A stretch of 64,000 nucleotides of DNA, from positions 85,694-149,693 of the forward strand of contig NZ_LAZU01000032.1 of NCBI RefSeq assembly GCF_000987955.1, in the 5' to 3' direction. The notes beneath the pieces are model-generated. The model was not told the DNA's origin and ran no database searches. It worked only from the letters and a program-made list of their open reading frames with translations. Below, one piece after another: positions 28,079-36,947 of this stretch. The stretch is from Paenibacillus sp. DMB20. GTDB lineage: Bacteria > Bacillota > Bacilli > Paenibacillales > Paenibacillaceae. Position numbers and translations under genes: made by a program. Positions within the stretch are counted from its first letter, which is position 1, and each line of letters opens with the position of its first letter.

Positions 28079-28267
28079 ATGCTGGACAATGACATAGGAA
28101 TGGCGCTCGGCCTTTTGGCAGGAACCACGTTTGGCAGCGGCATCGGATTCCTCCTTAGCTGGCAGTCCTACAACCTGGTGGGATCCGTTGCCCTTTGCGG
28201 GCTGCTCGGCGTATTTGCCGGTCTTTGGTACGCCAGGAAGTCCCGGCGCACAGATCAGCCGCATTGA
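28079..28267 (+). CDS. Small membrane protein, 62 residues
   Basis: Two hydrophobic helices (IGMALGLLAGTTFGSGIGFLLSW and LVGSVALCGLLGVFAGLWYA) separated by a short polar turn, ending in a basic/His tail (RKSRRTDQPH). AAAAAGGAG precedes the ATG. No family recognised; the glycine-rich helices suggest a small two-pass peptide of the cytoplasmic membrane. Confidence 0.6.
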   Translation: MLDNDIGMALGLLAGTTFGSGIGFLLSWQSYNLVGSVALCGLLGVFAGLWYARKSRRTDQPH

Positions 28268-28449
28268 TATAATGATCATGATCAAGGCCCAATCCGCTTG
28301 CGGCCGTTACCGTTGATGATGTCAGGCTGCTGCTGCTCTAACCGCTCCTCCAAAAGGGCGGTTAACTCCTGCATTTGCTGAACGGTGACAGAAGCCTCCA
28401 CCTCAAATTTGATCAACTGAATCGATAAGAACCCCAAGCCATCGACAAA

Positions 28450-28475
28450 AGAAAAGCCGTCCCCAGAGGACGGTC
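28450..28475 (-). terminator. Terminator of Cys-rich HTH regulator gene
   Basis: On the minus strand CCGTCC TCTGG GGACGG is followed by CTTTTCTTTT. Confidence 0.7.
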
Positions 28476-28536
28476 AACCAGCGAATGAGCGTCGGTTTCT
28501 CTTTTAACTAATGCTGAAAACGGATCACGAGCAAAT

Positions 28537-29205
28537 TCAAACGGATGACTCTTCCGGTTTAATCCAATACACGCAACGATTGTCGCCTTTTAAGATATAC
28601 TCGTCTCTTGTAATCTCAACGCCGTCCCCAATGATGCTTCGGAACATGTCCAATTCATTCTTGCAAAGTCGGGAACAGGCTTTCGCCGCCTCGCAAATCG
28701 GGCAATGCCTCTCCACAAAACAAAACGAGCCGTCGGCGTTCTCAATAACTTCGGCCATATACCCTTCAGCCGTTCGGGCTTCCGCGAAAGTCAGTAATTT
28801 TTCTTTCAACGACAGGTTTGTCGGCACTTTCCCCTGATATTCCATGACTAGCTTTCGGTCTCTGATTTCCAGCAGTTTATCCAGGCCTTCTTCTCCAAAC
28901 GCTTCTTTCATGGATTCGATCAAACTGATGGTCAGATCGGCATACCCGTCCGGAAACAGCCGATTCGCCTCGGATGTAAGCGCCCACATTTTCGCGGGTC
29001 GCCCCATCGTCCTTGGTTCTTCCGTGAAGGTAACCAGTCCTTGCTCTTGCAGATTATATAAATGCTGCCGAACCGCCATTGCGGTAACTCCAAGCTCATT
29101 CGCCAACTGAAGGGCATCCATGGATCCATTATGTTTGAGCAATTTCACAATGGTTCTTCTTGTTCTTTCGGCACCTTCTTTGGCCTGCGGTTTCATGTTT
29201 TTCAT
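28537..29205 (-). CDS. Winged-HTH regulator with Cys-rich C-terminal motif (SufR/DeoR-like)
   Basis: About 222 residues. The N-terminal winged helix (RTIVKLLKHNGSMDALQLANELGVTAMAVRQHLYNLQEQGLV) resembles SufR/ArsR-type regulators. The C-terminal domain has CFVERHCPICEAAKACSRLCKNEL near residue 165-190: five cysteines spaced to hold a metal or Fe-S cluster, as in SufR. Probably senses redox, iron or a ligand and represses the divergent MFS transporter. ATG 29205 is 6 bases after AAGGTG; the TTG at 29220 overlaps it. Confidence 0.8.
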   Translation of the reverse strand: MKNMKPQAKEGAERTRRTIVKLLKHNGSMDALQLANELGVTAMAVRQHLYNLQEQGLVTFTEEPRTMGRPAKMWALTSEANRLFPDGYADLTISLIESMKEAFGEEGLDKLLEIRDRKLVMEYQGKVPTNLSLKEKLLTFAEARTAEGYMAEVIENADGSFCFVERHCPICEAAKACSRLCKNELDMFRSIIGDGVEITRDEYILKGDNRCVYWIKPEESSV

Positions 29206-29273
29206 ATCATTCACCTTCAAAATTTTGTCTAAACCATACGATAAGTAATCATATTGAGATTATAAAGAAAAAT

Positions 29274-29341
29274 ATTGACAAAGTCAAAAGCCTGGTATAT
29301 TTTGTTTGTAAAGATCTTTGTTTATAAAGTATCCGGATACT
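29274..29341 (+). promoter_or_regulatory. Promoter and palindromic operator of MFS gene
   Basis: TTGACA at 29274 with a TATTTT/TATATT -10 region 15-17 bases on. Just downstream are two perfect palindromes: AAAGATCTTT (29310-29319) and AGTATCCGGATACT (29328-29341). The second is the best operator candidate for the divergent HTH regulator. Confidence 0.6.
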
Positions 29342-29377
29342 GTGTGTACTTAGAATACATGATGGAGGGTGAACAGG

Positions 29378-30770
29378 TTGTCTTCTGCCCAAAGCATTTT
29401 TGGACCACGTTATCTTGCGCTATCGATCGGCATCATTTTGGCCGCAATGACCATCGGGTTTGAAGGATTGGCCGTAACGACGGTTGCTCCAGCCATTGCC
29501 GGCGATCTGCAAGGAATTCATCTCTTCGGTTGGATATTCAGCGCTTATCTGCTGGCACAAATTGTCGGTACATTGGTGATCGGTCGCCAAATTGACAGGA
29601 AAGGGCCTGCTTTGCTTTTTACCATCGCCATTATATTATTTGCCGTCGGTTTAATCGTGGCCGCCGTTGCAAATAACATGTATGTTTTGATCGGCTCCCG
29701 CGCTTTGCAAGGATTTGGCGCAGGCGCCATGTATACTTGCATTTACACAGCCATATCTTTAAGTTACCCCGATGAGCTTCGAGCCAAAATATTGGGCGCT
29801 CTCGGCACGGCATACGTGTTGCCTTCGATGCTCGGTCCTTACGTGGCCGGCGTTATTGCCCAACAGCTGTCATGGCGGTTCGTTTTTTTGGGGGGTTCTT
29901 CCTTTCTTGCTTCTGGCGGTGCTCCTCAGTCTGCCCGTCTTCCGAAAATTGAAACTGCCGAACGTTCAGGAGAAAAAGGAAGGAGGCGGCGTCATCGGAT
30001 TGTCCGTGCTTCTCGCGATCGGTACGGGGCTTTTCTTGAGCGGTCTTGGCATGGTCACCAAAATATGGGGAATTGCGCTTCTGATTGTCGGCGCGGCTCT
30101 TATGGCACAGCCCCTTCGCAAGCTGCTTCCGGCAGGGACGTTGTCATTTCGTCCAGGTTTATCGTCCCTCATCGCTTCGCGCGGATTATTTTTCGCCGCT
30201 TATGTGTGCACGCAGAATTTTCTGGTGCTTGCCTTGACGGATACGAAAGGATTGGCGGCCGACAGAGCCGGGCTTATCTTGGCCAGTGCTGCGCTTAGCT
30301 GGTGTATCGTAGCCATTTTGCAGGCTCGATGGGATGCGGCAGACCAAGGACGAGGGCGAAATAAACGGATCATCGCCGGCATACTGCTGATGTTGGTCGG
30401 TATCGCCATCATGGCTTGGGTTCCTGCGCTTAATGTTGCGACAGCGATACTCGGCGAAATCGTTGCAGGGATCGGCATCGGTTTGGCGCATACCACTAGC
30501 GGTACCGTTGCTTTTTCCCTTTCCAAAGAAGGGGAATCCGGACAAGTTTCCGGGAGCCTGCAATTTGCCGACTCGTTTACGCCCGGCGTAGCGGTCGGAA
30601 TCGGCGGCGCGATCATCGCGATAAATCAAACGGCGGGAATGTCAATGGAAGCCGGCATTACGGTCGCAATGGCATTTAATCTTGCATTGGTTTTGCTGAG
30701 CTTGCTAGCAAGCGGGCGAACCAAGCAGGTCCAACCGACGGCAAAACCATCGTTACAGATGAAGTCGTAA
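29378..30770 (+). CDS. MFS drug-resistance transporter (frameshift at T7/G6 runs)
   Basis: About 463 residues after joining, with 12-14 membrane helices. Near the N-terminus TTVAPAIAGDLQGIHLFGWIFSAYLLAQIVGTLVIGRQIDRKG matches motif D1 plus motif A of the 14-helix drug:H+ antiporter group. One extra G in 29890-29895 (or T in the adjoining run) splits it; the corrected reading is SWRFVFLGVLPFLLLAVLLSL. TTG 29378 sits 8 bases after GGAGGG. Divergent from the Cys-rich HTH regulator, which presumably controls it. Confidence 0.85.
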
Positions 30771-30892
30771 TTTGGGATCAGTAGCCGTCCAGCTGGCGTA
30801 CCCTCAACGTGTGGTTTCCGCATTTATCAGTTGAGACCCGATGGATCTGCTGTCTTGAAAGCGATGTAAACCTAAGTAATCTAAATCAACCA

Positions 30893-30970
30893 CAAAAAAA
30901 AACATCCCCCTTTGATGTGGAAGGCTGGCGGATAACAGCTATTTCACGGTGAAGGTTGGATGTTTTTTTA
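30893..30970 (+). terminator. Terminator region after MFS gene
   Basis: AAACATCC (30900-30907) pairs with GGATGTTT (30958-30965), followed by a T run. The long internal arm is only partly paired, so the call is tentative. Confidence 0.5.
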
Positions 30971-30994
30971 CATTCACGGATATTGGATAACATT

Positions 30995-31474
30995 TTAATA
31001 CCCCATATCCTTTAATATTTTGGATAACGTGCGCAAACGCTCGCCGATCATTTCATCATCGTCGCTCAGCGCTTGGCTGAACAGCCTAATATCTTCATTA
31101 ATTCTCTCATTGTCCGTGCATATGGCTACGGTCATGGCATCCCCTTGCAAACCAACCCGGTCGATAACGGGCTTTTGCTGGTCATATAAATCCTTGTAAC
31201 GATAGGCTTCGCGAAAATGTTCCAGCGACCGACAAATCAGTATGGACAAATCAAGAACGCGATGGAGAGGCAGTTCCTCCGATTGTCTTGACCATTTTTC
31301 ACCCGTGTATCTCCATACCTTGGCCGAAATATCGACCTTGCCTCTATCGTTCCACTGGGCCAATCCCAGGGAAAGGCCTTTCGCGTCCGTGTTCCCGGCC
31401 ATTCGTCCATCAATCTTCTCATAATTTTCCGACACGACAACAGGTTTATGTTTTAACGTTGTAGGTATTTTCAT
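30995..31474 (-). CDS. Hypothetical cytosolic protein (DUF6530-like)
   Basis: About 159 residues. PTTLKHKPVVVSENYEKIDGRMAGNTDAKGLSLGLAQWNDRGKVDISAKVWRYTGEKWSRQSEELPLHRVLDLSILI resembles what I recall of DUF6530: an N-terminal beta-rich half with conserved NYExIDGR and AQWN, then a helical C-terminal half. Function unknown. No signal or membrane segment. The second ATG (31474) has GAGGGA at 7 bases and is preferred to 31480. Confidence 0.6.
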   Translation of the reverse strand: MKIPTTLKHKPVVVSENYEKIDGRMAGNTDAKGLSLGLAQWNDRGKVDISAKVWRYTGEKWSRQSEELPLHRVLDLSILICRSLEHFREAYRYKDLYDQQKPVIDRVGLQGDAMTVAICTDNERINEDIRLFSQALSDDDEMIGERLRTLSKILKDMGY

Positions 31475-31581
31475 CTTCATTCCCTCATTCCATTTACTTA
31501 TTTACTAATTTACTAAACGACGGTTTCATCTTATCTTGAATTTTGCTGCTAGTCAAATCCGTTTTGATTAGATCCTCTGAA

Positions 31582-31668
31582 TAAGAAAAAAAGCCAGACC
31601 GCGTTTAGCGGAAGTTTTTTCTTGCGATATTAGGAAGCTTATTCAGGGAGTGTATACTTTCTAATATC
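31582..31668. repeat. Dispersed structured repeat, short copy
   Basis: Shares CAGACCGC(A/G)TTTAGCGG and AAGTTTTTTCTTGCGATAT with the tandem units at 41013-41250. AAGAAAAAA / TTTTTTCTT and CCGC / GCGG pair as a hairpin. The following hairpin arm is a different sequence (GATATTAG ... CTAATATC) yet keeps its pairing. Confidence 0.7.
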
Positions 31669-31827
31669 TTCAAAAAAACCGCCAATTTATCCATTGACGG
31701 ACTGAATCGTGAATCAAGTCGCTTTTTTATCCCGTTATTTTACATCCTTTATTTGACCAAAAGGTGCTCTTGAGAAAAAGGGTTCCGCAGTCCATTCCAA
31801 TATGGTTCTTAACGGAAATTAAATAAC

Positions 31828-31872
31828 AAAAAGGTTTCCGCTCTGCCAGAAAAAGCAGATCAGAAACCTTTC
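31828..31872 (-). terminator. Terminator of tRNA-Leu
   Basis: On the minus strand AAAGGTTTC pairs with GAAACCTTT with an inner CTGC/GCAG stem, followed by TTG. Confidence 0.7.
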
Positions 31873-31880
31873 ATTGATGA

Positions 31881-31964
<84 letters not shown>

Positions 31965-32061
31965 AAATATGTATCTTCCTCATGAACATGATGAAGATCT
32001 AAGGTGCCGGCTAGGAACAATTTCTGTTTCAGTAGAATTCGTTTCAATCACCGTAATTAAG

Positions 32062-32090
32062 AGTATATCCTGTCCTCGAAATAAATGCAA
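32062..32090 (-). promoter_or_regulatory. Promoter of tRNA-Leu
   Basis: Minus-strand -35 TTGCAT (32090-32085), 17-base spacer, -10 TATACT (32067-32062), about 100 bases before the tRNA. Confidence 0.6.
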
Positions 32091-32094
32091 GAGT

Positions 32095-32137
32095 TTTTTA
32101 AAAAAAATTTAAGGGACCTGAATACCTTCCAGGCCCC
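32095..32137 (-). terminator. Terminator of stalk-domain protein gene
   Basis: Minus strand GGGGCCTG pairs with CAGGTCCC around GAAGGTATT, followed after TTAAA by a T8 run. Confidence 0.75.
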
Positions 32138-32157
32138 CCCCTTTGTCGTTTTAAACA

Positions 32158-33126
32158 TCAGATGGTCCATTCATCATGAACGATGCCGGACAGCACCCAA
32201 CGGTTGCCTTCCTTCTGGAACACAAGCCGCAGGCTTTCCCAATCCATGCCTCCGTATTCGGGGTTAAAGCCGTCAAAATGATACTCGACGATAACCGCAC
32301 CCGGATACGCCTGACTGGCATTGTTCAGCGAATTGCCGTAGCTCTTCGAATCATTGAAGCCGGTCCAAGGCGCTCTTGCGAAATCACTGCTGTATACAAA
32401 TTGTTTATAATAGTCCTTAAATTTCAGCTTGATCGGTTCGCCGCTTCCGTCATATTCGCCCCAGGAATATTTCGCGTCGTTTGCAAATCCCTCTGCCATC
32501 TTCTCTCTACTTAAGGTGACGTTTTTCGTTCGCTCCACGTAAGCATAAGGCGAGAAGGTCACTCCCTTGCTGTGCGACATTTCGGCAAGCTGTTTGAAAT
32601 CCTGATCCCGAAGCGCCCGAATGACCCGGTCCGCGCTTTCCTTAACCGCCGACTTGGCTTGCTCAGGGGTCAGCCCCGGATAAATGTTTGCTTCACGCTT
32701 CGCCGCATTCCAGCGAACCGTTCCTCCCAAACCTTCGGCCGAAAAACGCAAAGGGATGAACAGCCGCCCCTCCTTCATCACGGGAGCTGCATCCAATTCA
32801 ATGGATGCCCCGTCCTTTATCGCCTTCTTCTGTCCTGCCGCAAGCTCAAAGGAATGAGTATCGCCCGTCACCCGGACGGTCTTTCGGACGGAATCCCACT
32901 TCACCTTCGCGCCCATGGCTTCCGATACCGCGCGAAGCGGAACCATGACTCTGTTCCGCTCAACAAAAGCGGAATCGTCCGATACGAGCACGGCACCGTT
33001 CACCTTGATCGCTACATGATTGGAGACGGCGGCATGCACCGGTTCGACAGGCTGCCCGAAAGCGGCAGCTCCCAGTCCCAGTGCTCCCGCCAAAACCGCC
33101 CCAACCCATTTATTCTTCAACGACAA
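32158..33126 (-). CDS. Secreted stalk-domain (copper amine oxidase N-terminal-like) protein
   Basis: About 322 residues. A signal peptide (LKNKWVGAVLAGALGLGAAAFGQPVEPVHA) leads into a ~110-residue stalk domain of two repeats: RVMVPLRAVSEAMGAKVKWDSVRKTVRV and RLFIPLRFSAEGLGGTVRWNAAKREANIY. The C-terminal ~150 residues look like an NTF2/cystatin-like fold (VIRALRDQDFKQLAEMSHSKGVTFSPYAYV ... RWVLSGIVHDEWTI). No catalytic motif is visible; probably cell-surface. TTG 33126 is placed 8 bases after AAGGAGG; the ORF's first TTG (33135) overlaps it. Confidence 0.78.
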   Translation of the reverse strand: MSLKNKWVGAVLAGALGLGAAAFGQPVEPVHAAVSNHVAIKVNGAVLVSDDSAFVERNRVMVPLRAVSEAMGAKVKWDSVRKTVRVTGDTHSFELAAGQKKAIKDGASIELDAAPVMKEGRLFIPLRFSAEGLGGTVRWNAAKREANIYPGLTPEQAKSAVKESADRVIRALRDQDFKQLAEMSHSKGVTFSPYAYVERTKNVTLSREKMAEGFANDAKYSWGEYDGSGEPIKLKFKDYYKQFVYSSDFARAPWTGFNDSKSYGNSLNNASQAYPGAVIVEYHFDGFNPEYGGMDWESLRLVFQKEGNRWVLSGIVHDEWTI

Positions 33127-33336
33127 ACCAAACAACCTCCTTCTTCGTTGCCATTACCTTCATTATATGTCCGTTCCCGCCCGCATTCCGCATGGGCATT
33201 GCCGAACCTGCTTGGGTTCAGTATACAACGTTCGTTTGGGGATTGTTGTTACAAACGGTTCATCTTTCGTTGCAATCATGTAACCTCTTGAAGGAAATTC
33301 ACCGGACCTCCCCTTGGACAAAAGGGGATTCCCTGA

Positions 33337-35340
33337 TCAGAAATCCATGTCAGGCGAATCCTGCTGCAGGGACTCTTCTTCAAGACCGTACCGAGCCCAG
33401 CGTTTCAGGTCGATATGAATCATCCGGTCCATAACGTAAGTCGTGGTATATCTGTATTTCGTGGCACCCGACTCGAGCTGAACATAGAGATCGCTGCCCG
33501 CATCTACGATCCCCTCGGACATCGGGACGATGCCCAGCCGGGCGTTGTACTTTTTCTCCATGGTCCCGTCAAGGAACCATACCGGTATCTCCCGTCCCTG
33601 GATAGATGCCGTAGCGTGAGCATTCTGTTTGAGAGGGTTATAATACCAGTACAACATGCTGTCATTGCCTCTACCGTAAGATGTGCTCAGTATGATTCCG
33701 TCATGTCTTACCACGGCCCCCTGCACCTTGCCGGGAATGGATAAGATGCTGCCGGGAATGGCTGGCGAAGCGGAGCCAGGCATCCAATCCTCTGCCGAGA
33801 TGCTGCCGGTTGACCGATCCAGCTCGTATCCAACCATCCAGGCATGCTGCGTCTCGCCGTTCCGATTGGTCATATGATGACCCGGATCCGTAGGGTAGCT
33901 GCTCTTTTCGTAGAACTCGCCGACCCATAATACGCCGTCCGCATAATAGTTGAATGACGCGTGAACCGGCACGGGGATTTTGGAGCGGAACCGGATTTCT
34001 TTATTGTTTTCCGCTCGGACAAGATCCTCCTTTTCGATCTGGAACAGATATTCTTCCGATGCGATCCATACATAGCGGGGGCTGACGGCCACGCCGCCGG
34101 CGTGACCGGTATACGGAGTTCCGTCTTCATTCATCAGCACAACGGATTTCACGAGCTTTCCGCTGGCTCTGTCAATGACCGATAAGGTCCCCGGCCTTCC
34201 ATCGTCCATGTAATAGACGGCAAGGAGCCAGTTCTTTTCTTTATAATAAGCCAAGCCCTGAGGCACCAGGTCCTGAGCAAGCCCCGGGATGACCGGTCCT
34301 TCCTGGCTGATGTCCCACAGCATTTGATATTTGTTGTCATAAGGATTCACGGCGCGTTCGACCTGGGTTACGGTTTGGTGCGAGGGTACGGCCGCAACCG
34401 CATCGGACTTCGCCGATTCCTGATCAAACCGGTTCACGGCCGCGATCTCAAAACGGTAATTGACGTTGCCGGTTAAACCATAAACCTGGAACCGCTGTTC
34501 TGCCGAGGAAACGGAAAACTCCAGCATACCGTTTTTGTAAATGTTATAGCTTTCAACATCCGGCTCGTCCGTCCCTTCCCATGACAGAGCCACCATCCCG
34601 GGCCCGGGTACGGCTTTGACTTCCGCAGGAGAGGCCGGGCGCTGTCCTCCCTCATTTCTCCTCGGTTCCGCCTGACCTTCGACAATCCAGCCGGGGGTCG
34701 GCGTTTGCTTGGAGGCCAAGGGTCTCATCCGATGGCTTCCTGCTTCCGGGTACATAAAGGTAACGGATTTCCTCTCAGCCGCATCAGCTCCCGTATACCC
34801 GGCACTAACGAGTTCCGCACCGGAAGCATCAATCAGGGTGACCGTTTGGGTCCCGCTGTTGACGAGGCCGCCGACATCGCCGATCATAACCGCCCGCTCC
34901 GAGGGCAAATGCTTGCTCAAATACGATGAAAAATAATAACTGTTGAAAGCTTCCCAGGTCAGCGGCCCGATTTCTCCGCGGCGGGTCCAGAAAACGGCGG
35001 CCTCACGGGCGCCGAGCACGAAAGAAGGTTCGAAACTTTTGTTCCAATTGCCCGATTGAAGACGGTAGCCCGTCAAATCCACAGGCGTTTGACCCGCATT
35101 AAAAATTTCCACGAATTCAAAAGCATCGTAGCCGGCATAATTGGAGGTGTCCGGTGTAAGCTCCGTAATTAACAGATTCGGTGAGTCTGCGCTCCCGGCT
35201 TCCTCTATGCCTGCAAGAATCCCGTCCTTTTCCTTCAGGTCGGACGCTCCATCCTCCGCTGCCAGCAAAACCATATTTCCCAACGCCAAAGTCAAGGTGA
35301 AGAAGCAGAGCATCCATTTTTTCAATCCTTTTGATTTCAT
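33337..35340 (-). CDS. Secreted lamin-tail / fibronectin type III / propeller-like protein
   Basis: A 667-residue protein. Signal peptide residues 1-28 (LKKWMLCFFTLTLALGNMVLLA). Residues ~50-190 are a lamin-tail-domain sandwich (LLITELTPDTSNYAGYDAFEFVEIFN, PVDLTGYRLQSG). Residues ~230-315 are a fibronectin type III module (KAVPGPGMVALSWEGTDEPDVESYNIYKNG). Residues ~330-667 have repeats of beta-strands (WLLAVYYMDDGRPGTLSVIDRASG, RYVWIASEEYLFQIEKEDL) suggesting a beta-propeller. No catalytic residues recognised. ATG follows GGAGGGG at 8 bases. Adhesion or polymer/DNA association is possible, but unproven. Confidence 0.78.
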   Translation of the reverse strand: MKSKGLKKWMLCFFTLTLALGNMVLLAAEDGASDLKEKDGILAGIEEAGSADSPNLLITELTPDTSNYAGYDAFEFVEIFNAGQTPVDLTGYRLQSGNWNKSFEPSFVLGAREAAVFWTRRGEIGPLTWEAFNSYYFSSYLSKHLPSERAVMIGDVGGLVNSGTQTVTLIDASGAELVSAGYTGADAAERKSVTFMYPEAGSHRMRPLASKQTPTPGWIVEGQAEPRRNEGGQRPASPAEVKAVPGPGMVALSWEGTDEPDVESYNIYKNGMLEFSVSSAEQRFQVYGLTGNVNYRFEIAAVNRFDQESAKSDAVAAVPSHQTVTQVERAVNPYDNKYQMLWDISQEGPVIPGLAQDLVPQGLAYYKEKNWLLAVYYMDDGRPGTLSVIDRASGKLVKSVVLMNEDGTPYTGHAGGVAVSPRYVWIASEEYLFQIEKEDLVRAENNKEIRFRSKIPVPVHASFNYYADGVLWVGEFYEKSSYPTDPGHHMTNRNGETQHAWMVGYELDRSTGSISAEDWMPGSASPAIPGSILSIPGKVQGAVVRHDGIILSTSYGRGNDSMLYWYYNPLKQNAHATASIQGREIPVWFLDGTMEKKYNARLGIVPMSEGIVDAGSDLYVQLESGATKYRYTTTYVMDRMIHIDLKRWARYGLEEESLQQDSPDMDF

Positions 35341-35435
35341 CCATTAATCCCCTCCTTTGTCGCAAACGTCTTCGCAGCCCCTGGCTCACGGCAGCCTCCT
35401 GCCATGACCTCGGCTGTTTGGTTATAATCGCACGC

Positions 35436-36155
35436 TTAGTCCCGATCCCTCCAATTCATGCGAACCTGTTTGATTCCCTCCACCTGCCACAGCCGTTCAA
35501 ACAGCGTATCGATGCCTTTGCCGTTAAAAGAATATACCCGGAATTCCATCGTCACCTTGGTGGAATCCTCCTCGTGGCCGTCATCATGCACGATCATCTG
35601 CTCGACCGACATATTGGCTTTTTGGAGCAGAGCGGTGATGGCGCTGACTTCAACCGGACGGTCCTCCGCTTCGATGATAATGCGCAGGCTGCCCGATTTT
35701 TTAATGAACAAAAATTTCGATTCCAACCGGTTCAGGATAAGCGTGCTGCTTAACACGATGGCCGTAGTAATCACCGCCGGCCAGTAAAATCCCGACCCGA
35801 CGCTAAGGCCAATTGCCGCCGCCACCCACAAAGTCGCCGCTGTGGTCAGTCCCGAAATGATGTGGTTGGAGCGGCGGAGAATCGCGCCGGCTCCCAGAAA
35901 ACCGATCCCGCTTACGACCTGGGCTGCAAGCCGTGCAGGGTCAAACCTTGCATTGGGATGATTGACCAGGGAACTGTCAAAGCCGTAAATGGACGTCAAC
36001 ATGATCAATGTAGAGCCGACAGCCACAAGAAGGTGGGTTTTCAGCCCGGCTTGTTTGTTCCGCCGCTCCCTCTCCCAGCCGATCAATCCGCCTAACAGCG
36101 CTGCCAGCAGCAGGCGCATCAGCATAATTTCCGTATCCAGATGTAAAACTTCCAC
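35436..36155 (-). CDS. MgtC/SapB family membrane protein
   Basis: About 239 residues. Four N-terminal helices with the family's LLLAALLGGLIGWERERRNKQAGLKTHLLVAVGSTLIMLTS and GIGFLGAGAILRR. A cytosolic ACT-like C-terminal domain (~residues 150-239) follows, as in YhiD/SapB rather than the truncated MgtC. It may adjust Mg2+ or membrane-potential homeostasis; the bacterial function is uncertain. GTG 36155 has GGGGGAG at 8 bases. Confidence 0.85.
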   Translation of the reverse strand: MEVLHLDTEIMLMRLLLAALLGGLIGWERERRNKQAGLKTHLLVAVGSTLIMLTSIYGFDSSLVNHPNARFDPARLAAQVVSGIGFLGAGAILRRSNHIISGLTTAATLWVAAAIGLSVGSGFYWPAVITTAIVLSSTLILNRLESKFLFIKKSGSLRIIIEAEDRPVEVSAITALLQKANMSVEQMIVHDDGHEEDSTKVTMEFRVYSFNGKGIDTLFERLWQVEGIKQVRMNWRDRD

Positions 36156-36191
36156 CTTTTTGACTCCCCCTCTCATGCTGCAGTCGCAAGT

Positions 36192-36810
36192 TTACGGCAT
36201 GTTCTCGTCCTGCCAGCGCCAAAGCTCCTTGCTTGAAGTGGATATTCCGATCACCCCGCTCTTCAGCGCCGTATCGAAATCCTCCAAGTCAATCATCAGA
36301 CCCCCGGCAATGACGGGAACATCCACCTCGGCGCGAATCCGGTCCATAATCCGTCTGCAAACCATGCCGGGAAGAACCTCGATGGCGTCCGGATCGGAAG
36401 CCTTCGTCATTTTAATGCCATTGTCCAGCGATACCGAATCGAATACGAACAACCGCTGCACCGTCAGCAAGCCCAGCTTTTTCGCCTCCACGATGGCCGT
36501 GTTTTTTTGTCGTGACGATCCCGTCAATGCCGACCTTCTCGGCCAGATAGGCGACCCCGGTTTTGTCTTTCCCGATGCCCTCGATAAGGTCGAAGTGGAC
36601 GAATGACAGCTTGCCGGCCTCCCGGATCTGCTCCACGACCGACTCAATGACAAAAATATCCGTTTTCAATATAAATACGATATTCGAGTCCGTCTCCAGA
36701 ACGGATGGCAGTTCATCCACGTTCATCAAGGATGTGATAATCGGTTTGCGCTTTAGGCAGTACGCGATACGCTGTGCACCGCCTACGCTTGCTTTTACGT
36801 TCGTCTTCAT
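36192..36810 (-). CDS. glpP: Glycerol-3-phosphate responsive antiterminator GlpP (frameshift at T7 run)
   Basis: About 205 residues after joining. GlpP binds glycerol-3-phosphate and then stabilises the antiterminated form of glpD and glpFK leader mRNAs. Family hallmarks: KPIITSLMNVDELPSVLETDSNIVFILKTDI, FVHFDLIEGIGKDKTGVAYLAEKVGIDGIVTTK, and after the break NTAIVEAKKLGLLTVQRLFVFDS and IEVLPGMV. One extra base in 36502-36508 breaks the frame. ATG 36810 follows GAGGTG. Its likely target, the glpD leader, is at 43278-43345. Confidence 0.93.
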
Positions 36811-36947
36811 ATGTCTCACCTCTTTGTTGAAACAACTTCTCCGGATCTCCCGTTGTAACAACATATTTTTAACGGTATTTCTAATGGTTTCGAAGAGCCT
36901 GACGTGATGTGAATTTTGGATTCCAAGCAATCCCTTAAAAGAATAGG

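Larger units (their letters stand above)
31475..31880. other. Intergenic region with dispersed repeat copy
   Basis: No gene is supported. It contains one copy of the dispersed structured repeat (see 31582-31668) and the tRNA terminator at its right edge. The remaining sequence (31669-31827) is AT-rich without clear signals. Confidence 0.5.
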
